In this document: positions 45,298 to 54,900 of the stretch, in pieces
How positions within the stretch are numbered: the first letter of the stretch is position 1
Layout: each line of letters starts with the position of its first letter
DNA from: Streptomyces physcomitrii
Lineage (GTDB): Bacteria; Actinomycetota; Actinomycetes; Streptomycetales; Streptomycetaceae
Reading direction: 5' to 3'
Length of the DNA: 64,000 nt
Assembly: GCF_012273655.1 (NCBI RefSeq)
Contig: NZ_JAAWWP010000002.1
Span: 566,017 to 630,016, forward strand
Made by a program: the position numbers and the translations under genes
Notes under the pieces: generated by a model
What the model was told of the DNA's origin: nothing
Seen by the model: only the letters and a program-made list of their open reading frames with translations
Databases searched by the model: none

Positions 45298-46701
45298 TCA
45301 CAGCCGCGCCCCGCAGACCGGCCAGGGCTGGGCCCCGCGCTTGGCGTAGAGCTGCTTGGCGCGGGCGGTCTGCTCCTCCGGGGAGGCGTGCTGGGGCAGT
45401 CCGGTGCCGCCGAGGCTCTGCCAGGTGCGGGCGTCGAACTGGTAGAGCCCGCCGTAGGTGCCGCTCGGGTCGACCGCGCCGGGGCGGCCGCCGGACTCGC
45501 ACTGGGCGAGCGCGGCCCAGTTCGGGCCGCCGGAGGAGCGGGGGATGTGCACCGGGGCGCCCGGGGCCGGGCGGTGCGGGCGCTCGGCGGGCGGGCGCTT
45601 CTTCGTGCCGGTGCGCACCACCTCGGGCCGGGGCTCGCGCAGCCGCTCGGCGTGCAGCCGCTGCGGCTTCTGCCGCTCGCCGTCCACCGTGCGCACCCGG
45701 TAGGTGACCCGCTCGCGGCCCTTCCTGCCCTCCTGCTGCACGACCTCGCTGCCGCGCAGGAGGCCGCCGTCCTTCTTGCGGCGGACCGGGAAGGGCACGT
45801 CCTGCTCGCGCACCTCGGTGGCGGTGCGGATCCGGGTGACCGTGACGGTCTGGCCCGCGCGCGGGAAGGCGGACAGCGCGAGCGAGGTGGTGTCCTCGCC
45901 GCGCAGCCGGATCCCGGCCCGGTGCACCGCCTCGGCGACGGTGGCCGCGTTGGTCCGCACGGTGCGCCGGACGCCGTCGGCCACGAGGGTGAACTCCCGC
46001 GCGGTACGCACGTCCAGGGCGAGGCCCCGGCGGTCGATGCCCCGTGAGACGGGCGCCGAGAGATAGGCGCCCTCGGCGCGCACCCCGGCCTCGCGCAGCG
46101 CGCCCCGCACCGTGCGCTGCACGGTCCAGGAGGTCACGGCGCGGCCGTCCAGGTTGAAGGTGACCGGCCTGCGGTAGCGCACCGCGACGGTGTCGCCGTC
46201 GTGCAGTTCGGCCCCGGGGCCCGGCGCCACCACGTCGTGCTCCTCGACCTCGATGCCCTCCTTGGCGAGGAGTTCACCGACGTGGTCGGCGGTGGTGTGC
46301 AGGGTGCGCCGCTCGCCCTCGATGCTCAGCTGCACCGTCTTGTCCTGGGCGAGGGCCACACAGGTCCCGGCGGCCAGGGCGGCGACCACCAGCGCGGGCG
46401 GCAGCAGCCGCCGCACGGTGACCCGGCGGGTGGGCAGCGGGCGGCGGACGGGGCCCGGCCCGGGGCCGGTGCGTCCCGCGGGGCGGGGCTCCGGCAGGCG
46501 CCGGGCGAGCACCGGGCCGTCGGCGGGCTTGGTCAGGCACACGGCCGGCTGCTTCGCCGCACAGGGCGCTGTGCCCTTGCGGCGCCGGCCGTGCCCGGTG
46601 GCGCGTCCGGCGTGCGGGCGGTGCCCGGCCTCGGGGGCCGGCACCGACTGCCTATCGTGCGACTCCTTGGAGTTGCGGCACTTCGTGTTACTGCTCACCA
46701 C
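45298..46701 (-). CDS. rpfB: Resuscitation-promoting factor, RpfB type (DUF348 x3, G5, lysozyme-like domain)
   Basis: 467-residue secreted muralytic enzyme that cleaves peptidoglycan and promotes outgrowth of dormant cells or spores. A long basic N-terminus (1-95) precedes one membrane segment (about 100-120, LLPPALVVAALAAGTCVALA). Three DUF348 repeats follow (about 122-165, 175-215, 230-270), then a G5 domain (about 275-355) and a Pro-rich linker. The C-terminal lysozyme-like domain has catalytic E402 in QCESGGRPGAVD and the ending WPVCG. GTG 46701 has GGGAG upstream (GTG 46698 also possible). It is followed by ksgA and ispE, as in mycobacteria. Confidence 0.93.
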   Translation of the reverse strand: MVSSNTKCRNSKESHDRQSVPAPEAGHRPHAGRATGHGRRRKGTAPCAAKQPAVCLTKPADGPVLARRLPEPRPAGRTGPGPGPVRRPLPTRRVTVRRLLPPALVVAALAAGTCVALAQDKTVQLSIEGERRTLHTTADHVGELLAKEGIEVEEHDVVAPGPGAELHDGDTVAVRYRRPVTFNLDGRAVTSWTVQRTVRGALREAGVRAEGAYLSAPVSRGIDRRGLALDVRTAREFTLVADGVRRTVRTNAATVAEAVHRAGIRLRGEDTTSLALSAFPRAGQTVTVTRIRTATEVREQDVPFPVRRKKDGGLLRGSEVVQQEGRKGRERVTYRVRTVDGERQKPQRLHAERLREPRPEVVRTGTKKRPPAERPHRPAPGAPVHIPRSSGGPNWAALAQCESGGRPGAVDPSGTYGGLYQFDARTWQSLGGTGLPQHASPEEQTARAKQLYAKRGAQPWPVCGARL

Positions 46702-46828
46702 GGGGTCTCCCTAACGGGGCGGACAGAACCGGTGGCGAGCCTCGAACGCGCAGCGCGGTGAAACAAGCACCTTGTGTGATGAACTTTGGCGTGGCGCATC
46801 CGCCAGAGGTGTGAAAAATGATGATCCG

Positions 46829-47713
46829 TCAGTAGCCAAACGCCCGCGCGGTATTCGCGGACAAGGCCTCGGCCAGCAGGTTTTCCTCCAGGCCGCGCAC
46901 TTTGGCCATGGCCCTGACAGTGAGCGGAATCAGATACGGCGCATTGGGCCGTCCGCGGTACGGCATCGGCGTCAGATAGGGCGCGTCCGTCTCCACCAGG
47001 ACCAGTTCGAGCGGCGCCACCGCGAGCGCCTCCCGCAGCGGCTGGGCGTTCTTGAAGGTGACCGTCCCCGCGAAGGAGAGGAAGTAGCCCGCCTCGGCGC
47101 ACTCGCGGGCCATCGCCGCGTCACCGGAGAAGCAGTGGAAGACGGTCCGCTCGGGGGCGCCCTCCTCCTTCAGGATCCGCAACACGTCCGCGTGCGCCTC
47201 CCGGTCGTGGATGACCAGCGCCTTGCCGTGCCGCTTGGCGATCTCGATGTGCGCCCGGAAGGACCGCTGCTGCGCGGCCACCCCCTGCGGCCCGGTACGG
47301 AAGTAGTCGAGCCCGCTCTCGCCGACGCCCTTGACCTGGTCGAGCCCGGCGAGCCGGTCGATCTCGGCGAGCGCCTCGTCCAGCGCCGCCTCGCCCCCGG
47401 CGGGACGCGCCGACTGCCGGGGCCCGCCGTTCCCGGCGTCCCCGAGCACCAGCCGGGGCGCCTCGTTGGGGTGCAGCGCCACCGTCGCGTGCACCTGCGG
47501 GTACTCGGCGGCCAGTGCGGCGGCCCACCGCGAGCCGTCCAGATCGCAGCCGACCTGGACCACGGTGGTCACCCCGACCGAGGCGGCCCGCGCCAACTGC
47601 TCCCCCGGCGTGCCCGCCTGCATGTCCAGATGGGTGTGCGCGTCGGCCACCGGCACCGCGAGCGGCTCGGGCAGCGGGGGCGGGGTGTTCTTCGCGTCGT
47701 CCTTGGCGGGCAT
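46829..47713 (-). CDS. tatD: TatD-family metal-dependent deoxyribonuclease
   Basis: 294-residue TIM-barrel hydrolase of the TatD family, 3'-5' exonuclease in characterised members. Metal ligands are visible: D24-A-H26-T-H28-L-D, GESGLDYF (Glu), VIHDREAHAD (His), HCFSG (His) and ETDAPYL (Asp). A short insertion of Ala/Gly-rich sequence lies around residue 95-115. ATG 47713 starts MPAKDDAKN; no strong ribosome-binding site precedes it, because the sequence upstream is a tandem repeat (47735-47839). It lies upstream of rpfB and may be transcribed with it across 127 bases. Confidence 0.94.
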   Translation of the reverse strand: MPAKDDAKNTPPPLPEPLAVPVADAHTHLDMQAGTPGEQLARAASVGVTTVVQVGCDLDGSRWAAALAAEYPQVHATVALHPNEAPRLVLGDAGNGGPRQSARPAGGEAALDEALAEIDRLAGLDQVKGVGESGLDYFRTGPQGVAAQQRSFRAHIEIAKRHGKALVIHDREAHADVLRILKEEGAPERTVFHCFSGDAAMARECAEAGYFLSFAGTVTFKNAQPLREALAVAPLELVLVETDAPYLTPMPYRGRPNAPYLIPLTVRAMAKVRGLEENLLAEALSANTARAFGY

Positions 47714-47734
47714 GCTCCCGATCCTACGGAGCCG

Positions 47735-47839
47735 GGTTCCGCGGGAGCGCAGGGAGGTTCCGGGGGACGCACGGGAGGTTCCGAGGGATGTACGGGAGGT
47801 TCCGGGGGACGTACGGAAGGCTCCGCGGGGGGCTTGGCC
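47735..47839. repeat. 21-bp tandem repeat, five copies, at the tatD promoter side
   Basis: Units at 47735, 47756, 47777, 47798 and 47819 with consensus GGTTCCGGGGGACGTACGGG plus one base. The first four are well conserved and the last is eroded. The array starts 21 bases upstream of the tatD start codon and so probably lies in its leader or promoter. Confidence 0.88.
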
Positions 47840-47928
47840 CGTACCGCCGGCTGCACGCCCCCGGGACCCACCGGCCCTGACCGGCCGGAGCCGACCGCCC
47901 GAAGCCCCCCGCATCCGCTTGCCTCGCC

Positions 47929-48426
47929 TCAGCCCCGGCGCCGCTGGAAGGGGTGCAGCAGGTCGGAGAGTTGCCAGCGGTGTGCGCCCCCGGCGCCCTC
48001 GTCGGCGTGCGCGCCGGGGCGCACGGGCTTGTCCGCGGGCGCGGAGTCCCCGGCCCCGGAGCGCCGGGCGGTGCCGTAGTCCACCGGGACCGCGCCCGCC
48101 GGGCCCGAGCCCTCGGCGGGCTGCTGCGGCATCAGGTACGACTGCACCGAGGAGACCCGCCCCGGCCGCATGATCCGTACGACATGGCCGCCGCAGTTCA
48201 GACAGGTCGGCCTGGTCAGCGGCGAGGGCACCCGCACCCCGTTCGCGAGGTACGTGACGTAGGGCTGCCCCTCGGCGTCGACGTGGTGCTCGATCTCGTA
48301 CGCCTGCTCCCAGCCGTGGCCGCAGCGCATACAGGCGAAGGAGTAGGCCTCGTGGACGGTGCTCCGCGCACCGGAGGGATCCGGGGCCGCCGTGCCGCGG
48401 GGGCCGGTACCGGTGATCTCGCTCAT
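47929..48426 (-). CDS. Conserved hypothetical zinc-ribbon protein
   Basis: 165-residue protein with two CxxC knuckles, CMRCGHGWEQ (about residues 32-41) and CLNCGGHVVR (about 75-84). They should form one zinc ribbon flanking a short beta segment (YEIEHHVDAEG, YVTYLANG). The C-terminal half is disordered, Ala/Pro-rich, and ends WQLSDLLHPFQRRRG. ATG 48426 follows CAGGAGCTGGC, a good ribosome-binding site. No known function; similar proteins occur at this position in other streptomycetes. It stands between rsmI and tatD on the same strand with ample spacers. Confidence 0.82.
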   Translation of the reverse strand: MSEITGTGPRGTAAPDPSGARSTVHEAYSFACMRCGHGWEQAYEIEHHVDAEGQPYVTYLANGVRVPSPLTRPTCLNCGGHVVRIMRPGRVSSVQSYLMPQQPAEGSGPAGAVPVDYGTARRSGAGDSAPADKPVRPGAHADEGAGGAHRWQLSDLLHPFQRRRG

Positions 48427-48807
48427 GCCAGCTCCTGAGTTCGCTGGACAGTCGCTCCCGGCGGCGGGCCACGCCTGCCGGAGGCGCGGGACGGGTGCGT
48501 CCCCGCTTTCCAGTGGACGCCCCGGACGGCGTGCGGTCAGCAGTCCTGTTCGACTATTGGCACCGATTTGGCCTTTTCCTGGCCGAAGGCCCGTCCGCAC
48601 GGCTTTTCGCTTTGCTTTTCACGATAGTCCTTTGCCCGCGCATGAGCCGCGCCGAGCCCCCGAACTCCCTGCTCAGCACCGGTCCCCGCACCCCAGGAGG
48701 CCCGCCGGAACCGCCCGGACCGCCCGCCCCACACCTCCGCTGGATCCGCCGAGTCCGCCGCCTCCGCCACGAGAGCCCCGGCGCCGCCCGGGATGCGGAC
48801 GCCGCCC

Positions 48808-49677
48808 CTACCCGGCCGCCTGACCCGCCTGATCCGCCTTCTTCGCGGCCACCACCGCGTCGAAGACCTCCCGCTTCGGCAGCCCGGCCTCGGCGGCGAC
48901 CGCGGCGATGGCCTCCTTGCGGCGCTCCCCAGCCTCCTCGCGCACCCGCACCCGGCGCACCAGCTCCCCGGGCCCGACCTCCTCGGCCCGCTCGGGCGCC
49001 CCGGCGACCACCACCGTGATCTCGCCGCGGACCCGCTCGCCCGCCCAGTCCGCCAGCTCCCCGAGACCTCCGCGCCTGACCTCCTCGTACGTCTTGGTCA
49101 GCTCCCGGCAGACGGCGGCCCGGCGCTCGGCGCCGAAGGCCTCGGCCATGTCGCGCAGCGCGTCCTCCAGCCGGTGCGGGGACTCGAAGTAGACGAGGGT
49201 GCGGCGCTCCTCGGCGGCCTCGCGCAGCCGGGTCAGGCGCTCGCCCCGCTTGCGCGGCAGGAAGCCCTCGAAGCAGAACCGGTCCACCGGCAGCCCCGAC
49301 AGCGCGAGCGCGGTGAGCACCGCCGAGGGCCCCGGCACCGCGGTGACCCGGATGTCCCGCTCCACACACGCGGCCACCAGCCGGTACCCCGGGTCCGACA
49401 CCGACGGCATCCCCGCGTCGGTCACCAGGAGCACCCGGGCCCCGCCCGCCAGCGCCTCGACCAGATCGGGGGTCCGCGCCGACTCGTTGACCTCGTGGTA
49501 CGAGACGATCCGGCCGCCCGGCTGCACCCCGAGGGACTGGGCGAGCCGCCGCAGCCTGCGGGTGTCCTCGGCGGCGATGACGTCCGCCGCCCGGAGTTCG
49601 GCGGCCAGCCGCGGCGGGGCGTCGGAGACCTCCCCGATGGGGGTGCCTGCCAGAACGAGTGTGCCTGTCGCTGTCAT
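48808..49677 (-). CDS. rsmI: 16S rRNA (cytidine1402-2'-O)-methyltransferase
   Basis: 289-residue RsmI, which 2'-O-methylates C1402 in the ribosomal decoding centre. SPOUT-unrelated tetrapyrrole-methylase fold: GTLVLAGTPIGEVSD at the N-terminus, AAEDTRRL, YHEVNE, VTDAGMPSVSDPGYRLV and the VPGPSAVLTALALSGLP stretch, then FYFE/GFLPRK. The C-terminal 60 residues carry a small helical extension typical of actinobacteria. ATG 49677 has GAGAAGGG upstream. It is divergent from the mannosyltransferase gene, sharing a 239-bp spacer. Confidence 0.96.
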   Translation of the reverse strand: MTATGTLVLAGTPIGEVSDAPPRLAAELRAADVIAAEDTRRLRRLAQSLGVQPGGRIVSYHEVNESARTPDLVEALAGGARVLLVTDAGMPSVSDPGYRLVAACVERDIRVTAVPGPSAVLTALALSGLPVDRFCFEGFLPRKRGERLTRLREAAEERRTLVYFESPHRLEDALRDMAEAFGAERRAAVCRELTKTYEEVRRGGLGELADWAGERVRGEITVVVAGAPERAEEVGPGELVRRVRVREEAGERRKEAIAAVAAEAGLPKREVFDAVVAAKKADQAGQAAG

Positions 49678-49916
49678 CGAGCCCTTCTCACCGCGCCTGC
49701 CGCCGGTCCCGGGCCGCCCGCGGCCGGCCCGCCGGCGGAGCACCGGCGCCGGTCCTGTCCACGGACGTCCACTGTAGAGAGGTGTACGGCGCCCGCTCGC
49801 CCCGCGGCGTACGGCCCCCGCCGCCCGGACCCCCGGCAGGGCCGCCGAGCGGAGTCCAGGACAGTGGAGAGGACCGGCCGCGGGACTCCCACAGCCGGGT
49901 TCCCTACGATGGCGCG

Positions 49917-51653
49917 GTGACCAGTACCGCGTCCTCCCCCCAGACCCGGCAGGGCAAGACCGCCGCCCGCGCGCAGTCGGGCCGGCGGTGGCCGCGCGTT
50001 CCCGGCCGCACGGCCCGGGCCACCGAGGACGTACGCGAGCGCCTGGTGCCGCCCTTCGCGGTGATGGGCCCGCGCGGCCTGCTCGCCCTCGGACTGCCCG
50101 CCGCCGACGCCGCCCGGCTCTCCCGCGTCTTCGCCTGGCTGGGCCCGCTCCTGGTGACCCTCGCCGCCGGGCTCATGCGCTTCTGGCACCTCGGCAGCCC
50201 CAAGGCCGTCATATTCGACGAGACCTACTACGCCAAGGACTCCTGGGCGCTGATCCACCGCGGCTGGGAGGTCAACTGGCCCAAGAACGCCAACGACCAG
50301 GTCCTGGAACAGGGCAGCGGCATCTCCCTGCCCACCGACCCCTCGTACGTGGTGCATCCGCCGGTCGGCAAGTACGTGATCGGGCTCGGCGAGTGGATGT
50401 TCGGCTTCACCCCGTTCGGCTGGCGGTTCATGACCGCTCTGCTCGGCACCCTCTCGGTGCTGATGGTCTGCCGCATCGGGCGCCGGATGTTCCGCTCCAC
50501 CTTCCTCGGCTGCGTCGCGGGCGCGCTGCTCGCCGCGGACGGGCTGCACTTCGTGATGAGCCGCACCGCGCTGCTCGACCAGGTGCTGATGTTCTTCGTC
50601 CTCGCCACCTTCGGCTGCCTGGTCCTGGACCGCGAACGCGCCCGGGCCAAGCTGGCCGCCGCCCTCCCGGTGGACGCGGAGGGCCGGGCCGGCCCCGACC
50701 TGCGGATCGCCGAATCCTTCCGCTTCGGGCTGCGCCCCTGGCGGATCGCCGCCGGGATCTGCCTCGGCCTCGCCTTCGGCACCAAGTGGAACGGCCTCTA
50801 CATCCTCGCCGCCTTCGCCGTGATGGCCCTGTGGTGGGACGTCGGCACCCGCCGCACCGCGGGCGCCCGCCGCCCCTACCGGGCCGTCCTGCGCCACGAC
50901 CTCGGCTGGGCCTTCCTCTCCACGGTGCCGGTCGCCTTCACCACGTACCTGCTCTCCTGGCTCGGCTGGATCCTCTCCCCCTCGGACGGCAGCGGCGGCT
51001 ACTTCCGCGACTGGGCGGCCACCGACGGCAAGGGCGGCAGCTGGACCTGGCTCCCCGACTGGCTGCGCAGCCTGTGGCACTACGAGTACGAGGTCTACAA
51101 GTTCCACGTCGGCCTCGACTCCCCGCACACCTACCAGTCGAACCCCTGGAGCTGGCTCGTCCTCGGCCGCCCCGTCTCCTTCTTCTACGAGTCCCCCGCC
51201 CCCGGCAAGGACGGCTGCCCCCCGGGCACCACCGACAAGTGCGCCCGCGAGGTACTGGCCCTCGGCACCCCCCTGCTGTGGTGGGCCGCCTGCTTCGCCC
51301 TCGCCTACCTCCTCTACCGCTGGCTCTTCCGCCGCGACTGGCGCGCCGGCGCCCTCACCTGTGCCATCGCCGCCGGCTACCTCCCCTGGTTCCTCTACCA
51401 GGACCGCACGATCTTCTACTTCTACGCCGTCGTCTTCGTCCCCTTCCTCTGCCTGGGCCTCGCCATGCTGCTCGGCGCCCTCCTCGGCCCCCCGGGCGCC
51501 GACGAACGCCGCCGCGTCATCGGCGCGGTGGGCGCGGGCACCCTGGCCCTCCTGATCTTCTGGAACTTCATCTACTTCTTCCCGCTCTACACGGGCCAGC
51601 CGATCCCGATAGGGGGGTGGCGCTCGCGGATGTGGCTGGATACGTGGATCTAG
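49917..51653 (+). CDS. pmt: Dolichyl-phosphate-mannose-protein mannosyltransferase (Pmt)
   Basis: 578-residue integral membrane GT-C glycosyltransferase that transfers mannose from polyprenyl-phosphate-mannose to exported proteins. The catalytic Asp-Glu pair is in the first external loop (AVIFDETYYAKD, about residue 102). HPPVGKYVIGLGEWMFG and about ten further hydrophobic helices follow, ending with the IPIGGWRSRMWL tail. GTG 49917 is chosen because the protein then begins with a basic, disordered stretch as in relatives. TACGAT at 49905-49910 could be a -10 box giving a leaderless or nearly leaderless mRNA, as no ribosome-binding site is visible. Confidence 0.94.
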   Translation: MTSTASSPQTRQGKTAARAQSGRRWPRVPGRTARATEDVRERLVPPFAVMGPRGLLALGLPAADAARLSRVFAWLGPLLVTLAAGLMRFWHLGSPKAVIFDETYYAKDSWALIHRGWEVNWPKNANDQVLEQGSGISLPTDPSYVVHPPVGKYVIGLGEWMFGFTPFGWRFMTALLGTLSVLMVCRIGRRMFRSTFLGCVAGALLAADGLHFVMSRTALLDQVLMFFVLATFGCLVLDRERARAKLAAALPVDAEGRAGPDLRIAESFRFGLRPWRIAAGICLGLAFGTKWNGLYILAAFAVMALWWDVGTRRTAGARRPYRAVLRHDLGWAFLSTVPVAFTTYLLSWLGWILSPSDGSGGYFRDWAATDGKGGSWTWLPDWLRSLWHYEYEVYKFHVGLDSPHTYQSNPWSWLVLGRPVSFFYESPAPGKDGCPPGTTDKCAREVLALGTPLLWWAACFALAYLLYRWLFRRDWRAGALTCAIAAGYLPWFLYQDRTIFYFYAVVFVPFLCLGLAMLLGALLGPPGADERRRVIGAVGAGTLALLIFWNFIYFFPLYTGQPIPIGGWRSRMWLDTWI

Positions 51654-51885
51654 CCACCCGCGGCCCCGAAGGCGCCCAGCCGCCTTCCGCACCTTTATAG
51701 GGCGCTTTTCGGCCCCATTTTTTCACCACTGCAACAGTTGCCGTACGGCAAATAAGGCCAAGCAGTGCGTCATACCGGCAGAAATCGGGACGGGCGAGCC
51801 GGGCCGGATATCGCGTGTTTGCGTATTTCTGATCGCCGAAATGTTCGTGTCGCGTGAAGCCCCCATGGCAGCGTGTGCCGCTCCG

Positions 51886-51901
51886 GTGACCAAGCGGTCA
51901 C
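51886..51901. promoter_or_regulatory. Inverted repeat upstream of the Rhs gene
   Basis: GTGACCAAGCGGTCAC, 6-bp perfect arms with a 4-base loop, 28 bases before the rhs start. It could be an operator or leader stem. The rest of 51654-51929 is AT-richer than its surroundings and shows no gene. Confidence 0.4.
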
Positions 51902-51929
51902 TGCTTCTACACGTCCTGTGGGGGGATCC

Positions 51930-54900
51930 GTGTCATCACGTGCCTTCGGCACGCCGCTTCGGCGTGCCCGGAAACGAACAACTCTGCTGTCCGCGATCGC
52001 GGTCGGCACCAGTGCGGCGCTGTCGCTGTCGCTGCTGGCCGCGCCGGCGGTCGCCGAGACGGGCGAACCCGGTTCGGCCTGGGGCAAGGACGCTCCACGC
52101 TTCACCGTGCCCGAGGTGAAGCCCGGCAGCAACGAACCGGTGGCGAGCAGGGTCGAAGCCCCGGTCGAGGCGGAGGTGGCCGCCTGGCGGGCGGAGCAGA
52201 AGAAACGTGCCGCCGGGCAGTCGGGCGGAGTTTCGGCGAGGGGCCGCGCCGCGGATGCGGCTCCCTCGACGTATGTGCCGGAGGGGCAGGGCAGGGTGCC
52301 CTGGCACAAGGTCTCCGATTTCGCGATCACGGACGCGCTGTCGGCGCACATAGACTTCTCGACGGGCAACCTGATGCTCACCGCCACCGACTTCGACGTC
52401 GCCGGTGTGGGCCAAAGCCTTCGGCTCGCCCGTACCTACAACTCCCTCGACGCCCCCTGGGGCAAGATCTCCCAGCGCTGGTGGCAGCAGTACGAGCGCT
52501 ATCTCCAGCTCGCCGACGACGAAGCGGTCCTGTACGACGCCTCCGGCAACACCCTGCGCTTCGGCAAGAAGCCGGACGGCACCTTCACCTCGCCCAAGGG
52601 GTACTCGAAGGAGCTGAAGAAGAACGCCGACGGCACCTGGACGGTCACCGACTGGAAGTCCTCGTCCAAGGACACCTACGACACGAACGGCACCCTGACC
52701 AAGGTCACCGACCGCAACAAGGGCACGATCACCGTCACCCAGCACGACGAGGGCGGCGAGCACAAGGGCTTCAAGCTGACCGAGACCCGCTCCGGCCGCT
52801 GGGTGGACCTCGTCAGGACCGACGCCTCGCAGTGGCAGGCCAAGGACCACACCGGCCGCACCGCCGTCTTCGACCTCGACGCGACGGGCAACCTCGCCCG
52901 CACCACCGACGCCGAGGGCAAGACCACCGCCTTCGGCTACGACTCCTCCCGCCGCCTGACCAAGATCACCACGGCGGAGGGCAGGGTCACCGCCTTCACC
53001 TACGACGGCGTCAACCGGGTCACCTCGATGCTGCGCGCCACCGAACTGAACGGCTCGGGACACACCGGTCCGACCTGGACCTACGCCTACGGTTCCGCCT
53101 CGCCCACCGAGTCGGGCACCACGAAGGCGACCGATCCCGAAGACCACGCCACCACCTACGCGCACGACAGCGACGGCCAGGTGGACAAGGTCACCGACCA
53201 TCTGGGCCGCGATCGGTCCACGAAGTTCGACGCGAACCACAACGTCGACACGGCCACCGACGCCATGGGCACCGGCGGAGTCGGCGGCAACGTCACCGAC
53301 TACGGCTTCAACGCACGCAACAACCTCGAAGAGGTCAAGCAGCCCACCGGAGGCAAGAGCGTCAACTCCTGGCAGACCATCGCCGGCGGCGACGTACCCA
53401 AGGACTCCACCAACGCCGACGGGGAGAAGACCACCTTCGGCTACGACACGGTGGGCAACACCACCTCCGTCGCCCAGACCGGCAGCGGCGGCGGCAGCGT
53501 CTCCTACACCTACAACTCCGCAAGCCCCACCTGCGGCGGCTTCGAGGGCCAGCGGTGCACCCAGAAGACGAAACTCTCGTCCTCGAAAACGGTCACCACG
53601 TCCTTCCACCACGACGCGAAGGGCAACCTCGACAAGGTCACCCCGCCCGCCCCGCTGGCCGCGACCACCTACACCTACGACGCCCTGGGCCGCACCGAGA
53701 CCACCACCGACGGCCGCGGCACCAAGACCGTCTACACCTACGACAACCTCGACCGTATCCGGAAGGTGTCCTCCACCAACGACACCGTCACCTACGCCTA
53801 CGACGGCGACGGCAACCTCACCCAGCGCACCGACTCCACCGGTGTGGTGAAGTACGCCTTCGACCCGCTCCAGCGCGAGACGGTACGCACGCTGCAGGAC
53901 GGCTCCCAGACCCTGCTCGCCTACACCCCCGCGGGCAACGTCGACTTCTACCAGGACCCGGCCGGCAAGACCGACTACACCTACAACGCGGTCAACAAAC
54001 TCACCGAACTCAAGGACCCCCAGGGCCGGTTGACCACCTACGGCTACAACGGCAACGACGTCCGCACCCGCACCACCTACCCCGGCGGCACCGTGCAGAA
54101 CACGGACGTCGACGAGTCCAGCCGCCCCAAGCGCATCTGGGCCACCAGCAGCAAGGGGACGGTGACCGACCTGTCCTACACCTACGGCTACGGCACCGGC
54201 GGCAAGACCGACGGCAGCAAGATCCGCACCCGTACCGACGCCGTAGCGGGGACCAAGACCAGCTACAGCTACGACGGCGCCGGACGCTTCTCCTACGCCG
54301 CCGAGAACAAGGGCTCCACCCTCAACGAGTCCTGGCAGTACTGCTACGACCTCGCGGGCAACCTCACCAGCCAGGGCATCGAGCAGGGCTGCCCCCGCGG
54401 CACCACCTACAGCCTCAACGACGCCCAGCAGATCACCGCGAAGAACGGTTCCACCACCAACTGGTCCTACGACAAGGACGGCAACGAGACCGCCGCCGCC
54501 CCCACGCCCGAGGGCACCCGCACCGCCGAGACCTGGTCCGACCACTCCCAGCTGACCTCACTGACCGTCGGCGGCAAGACCTACCAGGGCCAGTACGGCT
54601 CCACGGACCAGAGCGAGCGGATCAGACTCGGGGACACCTACTTCCACAACGGTCCCCTGGGCCTGTCGGCCACCTCGACCGCCGGAGCGGACACGGGCTT
54701 CAACCGAGAGGCCGGGGGCACACTCAACTCCGTGACCACCGGCGGGAAAGCGTACTTCTACCTCACCGACGCCCTCGGTTCCGTCATCGCGCTCACCGAC
54801 GAATCCGGCAGCAAGGTCAACGCCTACTCCTACAGCCCCCGGGGCGTCACCCGCGCCAGTAGCACGGAGAAGATCGCCCAGCCCTACCGCTTCACCGCCG

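Noticed and set aside
46702..46828. Possible c-di-AMP (ydaO) riboswitch before rpfB
   Set aside because: Streptomycete rpf genes can have one, but this spacer is only 127 bases and I could not find the conserved ydaO stems.
51654..51929. Insertion sequence or transposase remnant before the Rhs gene
   Set aside because: The spacer is AT-richer, but no terminal inverted repeats or transposase-like frame could be found.
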